From assembly GCA_037447655.1 (NCBI GenBank), contig JBBHKE010003477.1, positions 95,213 to 135,990 of the forward strand: DNA of 40,778 nucleotides. Direction: 5' to 3'. Under the pieces are notes generated by a model. It made no database searches, was not told the origin of the DNA, and was given only the letters and a program-made list of their open reading frames with translations. The first letter of the stretch is position 1, and each line of letters begins with the position of its first letter. The translations under genes and the position numbers were made by a program. The DNA comes from Zygnema cylindricum. Taxonomy: Eukaryota; Streptophyta; Zygnematophyceae; Zygnematales; Zygnemataceae. Of the stretch, positions 32,068-40,778 are shown piece after piece.

Positions 32068-35000
32068 GTGAGAATATCTCCTTCAAAATGGTCTATCTCG
32101 TTCAAAATTGCATTTATCCGAAGCAGGAAGGTCAGGTTCACAAATGGGAATTATTATATGTCAGGTTGACAAATGGGAATTTTTGGAAAGTTCTGCTGTA
32201 GTTGTTTTGTTAAAGTTGTTTTTCCTTTTTTTGCTCAACATCATCTATTTTTCCTCGTATTTCCTTCTTTTTGCTTTTTCCCTGTTCCTTTTTTTACGTT
32301 TTGTTTTCCCTTCCTTTTTATGCTTTCTTTTCTCCTCCTCTCTCTATTACCTTATTTCATTTCCTTTCCATTTCCATATTTCTTGTTGATTATGCTTTTC
32401 CAGCTCTCTTTTTTGTACCTCCTCTTCCCTTCTTTCTCTTCTTCTCCTTCTCTTCCCCTTCGCCTTCCCCACCCTCCATTTCCCCTTCCCCTCCCTTCCC
32501 TTTCCCCTTCCCCACCCTTCCCTTTCCCCTTCCCCACCCTTCCCTTTCCCCTTCCCCACCCTTCCCTTTCCCCTTCCCCACCCTCTCCCCTCCCCACTCT
32601 CCCCTTTCCCCTTACCCTTCCCCTTCGCCGTCCTCTTCTCCTTCTTCTTCTCTTTATTTCTCCTCTCCCACCCCAAGCCCCGCCCGTACGTCTTCCCGCT
32701 CCACCTCCTCCTGCTCCTTCCCCTTTCATTCCCCCTTGCCTCTTCCCCCTTTCCCCTTTTCATGTTACCCCATGCCCTTTCTTTCTTAACCTCAGCCCTA
32801 TCAACTTACCCCTGTACCCTCGGACCCCCTTCCCCTTCCCCTTACCCTCACCCTTCCTCTCATCCTTCCCCTCGCCCTTTCCCTTTCCCTCATCCTTCTG
32901 CTTTCCCTCACGCCTCTCCTTACCTTTACCTGTTCCCTCACTCTTAACTTTCCTCCTTTTCTCTTTTATGAACTTCCGAACGTCCTCTCCCTTCCTCCTT
33001 TTGCTTCCTCCTAGGTGACTCCAAGCCGTGGGTTTGGTGTGGCTTTACTATGCATGGTGTTTCGGAAAGGAAGGGGAGGGAAGGGAGGGGAGGGGAAGGG
33101 AAGGGAAAGGGAAGGGAGAAGAACCATTAAAGAATGATAATATATACGTATAGAGCGGGAGTGCATAGAGCACACCAGTGTATGCACTAAGCATGCATAA
33201 GATTTTAACTGTCGAATCTGACGTTAGATCGTATGAATTTAGTCACCTTTTTTTTTAAAACAAAGGGGCAGCTTTATTTCCATAAAAACATTTAGCAACA
33301 AAGATTTTTGATAATCTTTTCTTGAAAACTCGTTCTACACCCGTTTTGTGCGTATTATACAGAAAAAAACATTCAGTGCGCGTACAGTATATGTGTACTA
33401 TTTTATATTGTACAAACCTATGCTCTAAATGCCCTTACCCTTCCCCTCACCCTTCCCGTCACCCTTTCCTTCAATCTCTTCCCTTCCCTGCCACTTCTCT
33501 TCTCACCCTCTTCTCCCTTCCTTCCTCACCCTTCCCCTTCCCCTCACCCTTCCCCTTCCCCTCACCCTTCCCCTTCCCCTCACCCTTCCCCTTCCCCTCA
33601 CCCTTCGCTTTCCTCATTTTCTCTCCTATTTCCAGGCGACTCCGAGCGTGCCGTCTGTTTCAACGGCCAATCAGCTGATCTTGCTGTGGCAGCCGGAGCC
33701 ATTGCCGATGCCCACTGTGCCTGGCAGCTCTACGACCACCAGATGGGAGAGACAGAGACAGACACCTTACCATCGTCCCATCCCCTCACCGCAACATCTC
33801 TCGAAGAACTTTTTCTCCCTTATACCTCTCGAGAAAACGATGTTTGCATTCCTGTCACGGGCTCGAACTCGTCGGGCCCGGCACCTCTGTACGATAAGGC
33901 ATGGGCGTCCGTGGAGGAAGTGTTGGGGAAACAATATGGGACACGTGGAGAAAGCAAGGGAAATCAAACGGGAACGAAGGGTAATAGGCTGCCGTCTGTG
34001 GGAAAACATGTTAGGAAACTAAGTCAAGAGTCGATATTTAATAAGAACAAGTGCAGGGGACAGCCGATCATCAACTCGCTTCTTTGTGGAAGCGAACAGT
34101 TTGGAGAATACAATCAAATTGAACTGGAGAAAGCCGTCACAGGCCATATCGGAAATCATAAAAGCGATTCGAGTCGTTTTTCTGGAGGGCTCGACAAAAC
34201 AGGAGCAGGAAAAGCGAAAGGAGCCCCGGACTTACCTCCTATAGTGCCGGCTAAGCCAGCCGCGGAACACGGGAAACAAAGTCAACAGAGATTTGATCGA
34301 CAAAAGAAGAGTAAGAGTGGAGGATCGAAGCGTTTTCCTCCTGTATCAGAGCTTCCTTTGTCACCAAAAGATGTTCATGAGAGCAGAGTGAGATCGGTAA
34401 AAACTTTAGAATCAACGGGTCGAAGTTCGAGAGCCGGGAACGGAGGGGCCGAGCTTTCGAGTCCTCGCGGTAATAGAAGCTCGGAAAGAAGTGTTGAGAG
34501 AATGGCAGATTTTGGGTGGATGGATTTCGAGGGAGATATGAGAATGATAGATGCCCAAGTGGCCGTTTTTGATGAAGGTGGAGGTTCAAACGGGGTATGG
34601 TTGCCTGAAGCAATTTACGATCCTTATGGTCATTTAGACGACAGAATAGATTTTAGAATGGATAAGGTAGATCAGAGGAGCCCGACTTTGATAAAGAGCA
34701 GTCATCCGTTGGTAAATTATGCGGTTCAGTCGGAGAAAAGTCAAGGACAGAGTGGGAGTACAAAGGGGTTTCCGATGGGAGATATAATTAGAGGCGATTC
34801 TCCGGCAGATTTATTTTTAAGGAGTAAGATGTGGCCTGCCCATCTCGGAGACAAGGGTAAGTTAGACGAAGAGGAGAGAATTCAAGGGATGATGGCGTCC
34901 TATGAAGCGGAGAAAGAAGAGAGAGAGAGGGCAGAGCTGTCCGCCTCAAGTTTGTCCGGTGAAAGAGTTAGGCCTAGTAGAAGGGAAAAGGAGGGAGAGG

Positions 35001-35905
35001 GGGAGTGCAAGATCCGAAACGGGGAGTTCAAAGATGGGAAAGGAGGAAGGGAAGGCGCAAGTGATACCTCCGCGGATAGAAAAACGGAGAGAAGAGGGAG
35101 AAGGAGACCGAAGAAGTCTTCTTCTCAGGCAAATCCAGGCAGCGATAATTGCTGTTCTAATGTCAAAGGAAGAACGGCTGAGGCTAGGGGGGGAATGGGA
35201 GAGAGAGGGTCGACACGGGTGAGGAGAGTACCATCTTTGGAAAGCAGTGAAGAGTTAATACATGATCATGAAGGGAGGCTTCATCCGAAGCATTCGCCTT
35301 CTCCCTCTTTTAGTCGAATGCTCGACGATGATGAAGTGGAAGGAGGGAGGAAGGAGAGGGTAGGGCGAATTGTTTCAGGTCGTTACCTTTCTGTATCATG
35401 GAGACAAGGAGAGGATTCTGGAGATTGGCCAGAGAATAGGAAACTGGAACATGTACTTTCCTTCAGTTTTGATTGTCAAGCGACAGAAGACAATGGAGAC
35501 GAAGAGGTTACGAGTGCGGAGAGAGAGGAGAGACAGGAGAGGGAGGAGAGAGGGGAGAGAGGTGTAGAAGGGGGAGAGGCCAGGGAGGGCTATTCCGAGG
35601 GAGAAAAAGGCCAAAAACGTTCCGGACGGGAAAATCCGGGAAGGAAGAGAGAGAAGAAGGGAGAGGAGCGAGAGAGAGAGGAGAGAGAGAATCGTAAGGT
35701 CGAGGGAAACTCGGAGTCACAATCTTTTGTTGAAGTTCAACAGAAAATGGGAAAGGTGAGTTTGAGGGAGGAAGAGTCGTGGGTCGAGGAATTTAAAAAC
35801 ACCGGAGTCGAGGATTTATTGGAGACTTTTGGAGGATTTCAGAACCTATCAGAGGGATGGGATAAGAAAATGGGGGAAGAGGAGAAAAGGAGGTGTGACA
35901 ATTGA
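30534..35905 (+). CDS. Pyrophosphatase-like protein with dead active site and long disordered tail
   Basis: Two exons (30534-32067, 33636-35905) give about 1267 residues. ATG 30534 is the first methionine in the open frame; an upstream coding exon cannot be excluded. Residues 1-237 are low complexity, with a poly-glycine run near residue 75. Residues about 238-545 match soluble family I inorganic pyrophosphatase: NYRMVFVENGQGISAWHNLPLY, NPIK, LPQTWADPD, DVEKTMPG, EWFR and, across the splice, CFNG. By alignment to the yeast enzyme, D117, D120, D147, D152, Y93, Y192 and K193 are replaced (C429, E432, E460, S466, L331, C506, L507); E301, R322, D427 and K468 remain. Hydrolysis is therefore unlikely. 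The tail (about 545-1267) is charged and disordered, glutamate/arginine-rich near the end. A binding or regulatory role is only a guess. Confidence 0.85.
30735..30766 (+). repeat. GGA microsatellite coding poly-glycine
   Basis: A GGA run encodes about nine consecutive glycines in the N-terminal disordered part of the pyrophosphatase-like protein. It is likely length-polymorphic. Confidence 0.8.
32068..33635 (+). other. Intron of the pyrophosphatase-like gene
   Basis: 1568 bases, GTGAG...TTTCCAG. Much of it is C/T-rich (CCCTTCCCC units at 32450-32960 and 33429-33605), with a purine block at 33065-33118. It is supported by the conserved pyrophosphatase reading restored across it (EWFR...CFNG, then the terminal helix). 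A second acceptor lies at 33013-33014. Confidence 0.8.
33013..33130 (+). other. Alternative acceptor and possible short terminal exon
   Basis: CCTCCTAG|GTGACTCCAAGCC resembles the main acceptor TTTCCAG|GCGACTCCGAGCG. Use of it keeps the frame for 37 codons (starting GDSKPWVWCGF) to TAA at 33128-33130, giving a product of about 549 residues without the last domain helix and the tail. There is no expression evidence. Confidence 0.4.
33636..35905 (+). CDS. Pyrophosphatase-like gene, exon 2
   Basis: It begins with the end of the pyrophosphatase fold (GDSERAVCFNGQSADLAVAA, aligned to the FNGEAKNKxYA region and terminal helix). About 720 residues without a recognised domain follow. A moderately ordered patch (MADFGWMDFEGDMRMIDAQV and VWLPEAIYDPYGHLDDRIDF) lies near 34503-34660. 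The end is repetitive EREERE-type sequence with a short possible helix EEFKNTGVEDLLETFGG before the TGA at 35903-35905. Confidence 0.8.
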
Positions 35906-36479
35906 AGCGGTGGTAGATAGTTAATTTACAGCAGAAGGGAAACAAGAATGATTGGTTCTGGAAAAAGACGAAAAGAGACAAAGGGTGTATATTAGGGTTA
36001 GTAATTCTAATTTAGTAATTTTAATTTTAGTTCCGATGACATGGCTGTGTTTGTACCGGTTAAGGTATTTTATGTAAAAAAAAATGATTAATGATATCGA
36101 TACTATATTTAGGTTCTAAAAAAGCTAAAATTTATGGTACTGTTTTTTGTGTTATTAACTATAATAACGACACACAGTAGCTTTAGGGTTTTATTTTATG
36201 TAGAATGTTTGGGTTTTACATTGTTTCATTTTGTTTTCTTTTTTTATTTTGATTCCTCTTTCGTTTTTTTGTGTGTCTGTGTTCTTTCTTTTTTGGATTG
36301 TCTCATTTTGTTTTCGTTTTTATTTTGATTCATCTGTTAGTTTTTTTTGTGTGTGTTTTTTTTTTTTTTTGACGTTACCTCGTCCTTTGTCCTACCGGGA
36401 ACTCTTGGTTTTTTTTTTTTTTTTTATTTTTTTTACAGCTTTGTTTATTTGTTTATTTACGTCCCCTCTTACTAGCTCC

Positions 36480-37002
36480 TGGAGGGAGAGGGGGAGAGGG
36501 GGAGGAGAGGGGGGGGGGGAGAGGGGGGGGCAGGGAGAGAGTTCGGTTTTATTTTGTCTGGTTATTTTCGTTTTCTCAATTTTGATTTATCAAATGGGTT
36601 CTTGTTTTGTTTTTTTCATATTTCTTTTGGAGGGAGGGAGGGAGGGAGGGAGGGAGGAGGGAGGGGGAGGGGAGGGAGGGGGGGGGGAACGGGGGAGGGA
36701 GGGAGGGAACGGGGGAGGGAGGGGGGGAACGGGGGAGGGAGGGAGGGAGGGAGGGAGGGAGGGAGGAGGGAGGGAGGGAGGGAGGGAGGGAGGGAGGGAG
36801 GGAGGGAGGGAGGGAGGGAGGGAGGGAGGGAGGGGAGGGAGGGAGGGAGGGAGGAGGGAGGGAGGGAGGGGAGGGAGGGAGGGAGGGAGGGAGGGAGGAG
36901 GAGGGAGGGAGGGAGGGAGGGAGGGAGGGAGGGAGGGAGGGAGGGAGGGAGGGAGGGAGGGAGGGAGGGAGGGAGGGAGGGAGGGAGGGAGGGAGGGAGG
37001 GA
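36480..37002 (+). repeat. GGGA microsatellite, G-quadruplex capable
   Basis: A G-rich block at 36480-36540, then an almost pure GGGA tract of 374 bases at 36629-37002 with a few GGGGGG and GAACGG interruptions. Every four GGG runs with single-A spacers fit the G-quadruplex pattern. The poly-GGREGG and poly-PPSL frames are artefacts. It lies 0.6-1.1 kb past the pyrophosphatase-like stop. Confidence 0.95.
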
Positions 37003-37281
37003 CACTGGCAAATCAAAACACTGCAACATCAAAACACTGCAAAATTACGAATGAAAAAGTCAAGCTTTCCGTTCACAGGACACTGTTCCTTGCCATAGTG
37101 AACATGGACAATAAACCGTTTTTTTCTTTCCCTTACCACTGAATAATTTGTTCTCTCTGTTTTTACTCGTCAATTTTGAGACTTTCAAGCCGAAAACCTC
37201 CAATTTGCTTTTTTTCCTGTGACTACAAAACCTCCATTCTGTAAATAGATTTTACCAAAAAATGAAAGAAAAAAACAATTG

Positions 37282-37412
37282 TTCTCTCTCTCTCTCACTC
37301 TCTCCCTCTCCTCCCTCCCTCCCTCCCTCCCTCTCCTCCCTCCCTCCCTCCCTCCCTCTCCTCCTCCCTCCCTCCCTCCCTCCCTCTCCTCCCTCCCTCC
37401 CCTCCCTCCCTC
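37282..37412 (-). repeat. CT/CCCT microsatellite
   Basis: CT repeats then CCCT units with CTCTCC interruptions; on the - strand this is GGGA, i.e. the inverse of the tract at 36629-37002. It lies between the two convergent genes. Confidence 0.95.
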
Positions 37413-37851
37413 TTATGTAACATTAATTACACGACACCATTCAATGAAACTGTAACCTACGAGGAACAAAAAAAAAAAACAAGGAGAGCAATCACCTTAC
37501 TACCAACGTCACACGAGAGACCTTAAACCCTAAGAGTCCAAAACCTACACAAAAGGTTCCATAACAAAACTAATTGTTTGAAAAAATTAAAATAAAAAAA
37601 TGGGTTCAACCGCGAGAAACGTATCTCCTCAAAAGCTCCACTTTCCAAAATAAATTGACAAATCGAATCCCCAATACAAACATCATATTTCAATAGCGAA
37701 AAGTAATTTCCATGTCGAAATAAAATCTTCCTCGATAAAATCTTTCTCAACAAAGTCTTCCTCAATAAAATCTTCATTGATTTAATCCTCCTCATTTTCT
37801 TTTTTCTGAGATCAACTCCAATTTCACATAAAAATAAAATCCTGAAAAGTT

Positions 37852-39823
37852 TTAATATGACAATTCTCCACTTTTCGGTGCTATATGCCGATGAATCCAC
37901 ATAGAAATATCTTCAGCACAAGACTCGGCTTGGGGTGTATTTAACAAAGGTTCCGCACTCGCAAATCCATGTACCACATCTTTATAGTCATTTACTTGAG
38001 AATCGATTCCCGATTTTTTTAACAAAACGGAATAAGCCATCGCTCGATCTCGAAGCATATCGTGTTCCGCGGTAATTAGGAGAGTGGGAGGCATTTTTCG
38101 AGGGATTTCTCCTTCGATTAAGGGGTTGACAGCCGGATGATCGAGGGAAAATTCGTCTTCGTTAAGGAAAAGTTTCCAGACGAGATTTAGTGTGGATTTA
38201 TCGTAAAAATACGAAGTATCGGCTAATTTCACTTCAGACGGAGTCGGAATCACACCTCCAAAAAGAGGATATAAAAGTACCTGAGACAAAAGAAAAGCCA
38301 AAATTACTCAAATTGGTTACGAAATGAATAACTATACGAATAACCGAATGAATAAATCAGGGTGAGTTCCCAAGTTTCTAGTGAGTGTTTGATTACTATT
38401 TTAGATTTTTCCATGGCAGTTTATATTATTTTCCGTTCGACGTTCCCCAAACATGTTTACTAGATTCTGTCCATTGTTTCCCAAAATCAATACTTTGCAA
38501 AATATACCAACTGTGCGATTGCAACAGTTTGTTCTTTAGTTAACCACAAATAACTTGACCACGTCAAAGATATTTATATATCAAAGATATTTACAACAAA
38601 ACTCCACGTAAATTGTTTTGAATTTATTTGTTTCTTTTTCTTGGCGGTTGGATGGATTTCCTCCATGGAAAAAGTTACACCAAAACTGAGCCTAAACGAA
38701 TAACTGATGAATAAATACTGCCCCATTAATAAAGTTTGTAAAAGTGGGTTCCAATGTTCAGTTTCATCACAGAAAACAACATAATCTGCAAAAAAACTAT
38801 TTCCTGGTCAATGAAATCAAAAGTTGTTCTAAAAATTCCTATTAGTGTTGTGTATCATGCCCCACTTTGCCTACTGATGCCTACGATTTTCCTTATCTTT
38901 CAAAAATCAACTGATACGGTAATTTTCAATATGTTGCCGATGTTTTCTCTTTTTGATATTCTACCGTGTCTTAACAACGATGTCTCAATTTTGCTGACGT
39001 GGCAGATGACATCATGTGCCGTAAAACTTATAACGGATTATTTTCCCGTTGAGAGACTCCTCCGAGTTGTTGACAGGCCCCATCGGACCTTAACTTTCAG
39101 TGATCTACCAGTTTCCCGGGTGCGAGAAATTAAAATTTACATAAAAAAAATATTAAAAAACGGAAAAGAGACATGTTTTGCGTACAGAGGCATGGAACTG
39201 GTTGTCCCTGGTTCACAGTTCAACTGCCAGCTGGCATAGAACACCAAAAATAAATGTTTTTGCTGACATTACATATCGCATCGGTCGCATACATCAGAAA
39301 CGTCCGGAAAATAAAAATAAAAAATTGTATCAAGAGTAAGCCGGTGTCCATAGCAAAACCGCGTCCGTCCACCGATACATTGAAAAGCGATGTTGTATAA
39401 TACACGTCTTTAACTCTTATATCAACTAAACGCGTTCAAATTACATTTAACCAGGGAAATGCTTTTGCTACTAGCTTAAAACAAAAGCTCTGAGATTGAT
39501 CAAGTTTTAAAATTTCTTATGGCTTCTCCTGAATTCTTCATTCACTCCTATTCTACAAAACGTTGCCAGACTCTCCAAAACATTTCCCAAACTTCCATTC
39601 ACAAAAATCAGAACAGTATCAAGACGAAAGAAAACCGGAAAAAAAAATCAATTTGAAAGCAAAAAAAATCCTCACGTGGTGTAAATTTGGCATTCTGTGT
39701 AGAGTACTTACCTGTGCGACAACTGTCACGAACCCTAACTCCGCTGTTCCCATATGAGAAGATGCTCTCCTCGCCACGTTATCTGCAATATTAGCACCGG
39801 AGCTCACTCCCAAAAGAATCACT
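37852..39823 (-). CDS. Plant carboxylesterase (CXE11/CXE16-like), C-terminal two exons
   Basis: Two exons on the - strand: 39712-39823 (37 codons) and 37852-38280 (142 residues plus TAA). The first has the nucleophile elbow LLGVSSGANIAD (GxSxG). The second has YFYDKSTLNLVWKLFL, DHPAVNPL, the acid residue in AEHDMLRDRAMAYS and the catalytic histidine in DVVHGFA. It ends GELSY, like the HEFSY end of the plant CXE11 type. The fold is an alpha/beta hydrolase (class I carboxylesterase/GID1-related) that hydrolyses ester substrates; the true substrate cannot be told. The oxyanion HGGG exon and start lie beyond the window's right edge or in unseen exons. Borders are CACAG|GTAAGT, TGTCTCAG|GT and AAATGCAG|AG. 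The gene is convergent with the pyrophosphatase-like gene. Confidence 0.85.
38281..39711 (-). other. Intron of the carboxylesterase gene
   Basis: 1431 bases between GTAAGTACTC and TTTTGTCTCAG (read on the -). Phase 0 on both sides restores VVAQ|VLLYPLF. A + frame at 38754-39239 inside it has no recognised domain and is not called. Confidence 0.8.
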
Positions 39824-40778
39824 CTGCATTTTCAAAAACTCAAAATTATTATTATTATATCCCTCTCTCTCTCCCTCTCCCTCTACCTCATACATTATCG
39901 TTACCATCAACATAATTTATTAGTATTGATGATGATTTTCATAGAACACAGATGAAAGAGCAAAAAAATGAAAGGCGTCACAAATTGACTCATCACAAGG
40001 AGAAAGAGACGGAGAAAGAGTAGAAATGGAGGAGAAAGAGAAGGAGAAAGATAAAAAGAAGGAGAAGGAGAAGGAGAAAGAGAAGGAGAAGGAGAAGGAG
40101 AAGGAGAAGGAGAGATGAGGAGAAAGAGAAGGAGAAAGAGGAGAAGGAGAAAGAGAAAGAGAAGGAGAAGGAGAAAGAAAAAAAGAAGGAGAAGGACAAA
40201 GAGAAAGAAAAGGAGATGGTACGAAATCTTTGGAGTAAATAAAAATGTGAATTTACTTGAAACTGGAGTTAATTTCAATTTTCAAAATTATTTACAAACA
40301 CAATCAGAATATGTGACAGTAGATGGTTACTGATGTGCTAGTGAAGACAACTTTCCTTTGATTAAAAACAGGTAACAGTTTAAGAAAAAGACTATCGTTG
40401 AGTTGTGAAAATATAAATATTAAACTTTTAAGGTGACGACATATTGATCAGCATAGTCAGGTACTTGAGATACCAATTCTGGGACTGATCCTATCCTAAA
40501 TCCATTTAAATGAAGCCCACACTCATTGGTTTTTCCTCTTCCCTTTCTCTCACAACTTGTTTTAACTTCTAACACATAAGCTCGAAACTTACTTCGGTGG
40601 AGGTTTACACTAATAACGGTCTGATTGTATGACTTCAACTTGGTACATAACCGAGACATACTCTCTTGCTACAATATTGAAAAGAACAAAAAAAAATGGT
40701 ATTATGTCGGTACACTTACCAATTCAAGTGTTTACAAAATTGTATAGTTTTCCCAACATTCCTCATAAAAGGATCTTC
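39824..40778 (-). other. Upstream intron or flank of the carboxylesterase gene
   Basis: No further carboxylesterase exon is seen up to the window edge. The purine array at 40004-40222 and AT-rich DNA fill it. The preceding exon must end in phase 2. Confidence 0.4.
40004..40222. repeat. GAGAAG/GAGAAA purine microsatellite
   Basis: Repeated GAGAAGGAGAAAGA units over about 220 bases, open in several frames (poly-KRRR, poly-FSFS) only because of the repeat. Confidence 0.9.

Noticed and set aside
32173-33018. 281-residue proline/phenylalanine-rich frame
   Set aside because: It lies inside the pyrophosphatase-like intron and is only CCCTTCCCC repeat translated.
36231-37142. 303-residue GGREGG frame and opposing PPSLPPS frames
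   Set aside because: Direct translation of the GGGA microsatellite.
38754-39239. 161-residue + frame within the carboxylesterase intron
   Set aside because: Opposite strand to the gene, no domain, no start context; probably chance.
40721-40778. Possible upstream carboxylesterase exon ending AATTG|GTAAGT on the - strand
   Set aside because: Joining it to the exon at 39823 would create a stop codon at the junction, and the encoded residues do not resemble the region before the nucleophile elbow.

Overview
The window is nuclear DNA of a land plant. Three things point there: Ty1/copia retrotransposons, a carboxylesterase fragment closest to the plant CXE11/CXE16 type (class I/GID1-related alpha/beta hydrolases), and an array of AAACCCTAA (plant telobox-type) motifs. 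The long charged, disordered protein tail, the abundant GA/GGGA/CCCT simple repeats and the retroelement type would suit a bryophyte, but this is only an inference; no marker gene fixes the species.

Layout. 1-17.6 kb is a nest of related Ty1/copia elements: a decayed internal-deletion derivative on the + strand (1-3420); a complete element on the - strand with two 1050-bp LTRs and a 5-bp target duplication (4441-10893), inserted into a CAGCTG-rich minisatellite; and two truncated copies joined head to tail (12211-16932 and 16936-17612, - strand). The first two carry a primer-binding site matching the anticodon arm of initiator tRNA-Met rather than its 3' end. 17.6-23.2 kb is AT-rich non-coding DNA with a 752-bp TIR element holding a (TA)n tract, a three-unit tandem repeat, and a diverged pair of direct repeats. 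23.3-25.4 kb holds a small split coiled-coil gene on the - strand, assembled here from four short exons in a polypurine/polypyrimidine background, with a telobox array just upstream. 25.9-30.5 kb shows no gene I can support.

30.5-35.9 kb is the most unusual locus: a two-exon + strand gene for a protein of about 1267 residues containing a recognisable family I inorganic pyrophosphatase domain in which most catalytic residues are replaced, followed by a disordered charged tail of about 720 residues. Its intron contains a second, homologous-looking splice acceptor. Downstream, a 374-bp GGGA tract and a CCCT tract separate it from a convergent - strand gene (37.85-39.82 kb, continuing beyond the window) for the C-terminal half of a plant carboxylesterase.

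I see no operon-like or pathway link between the three cellular genes. The two best-supported ones converge, and the rest of the window is repeat-driven.
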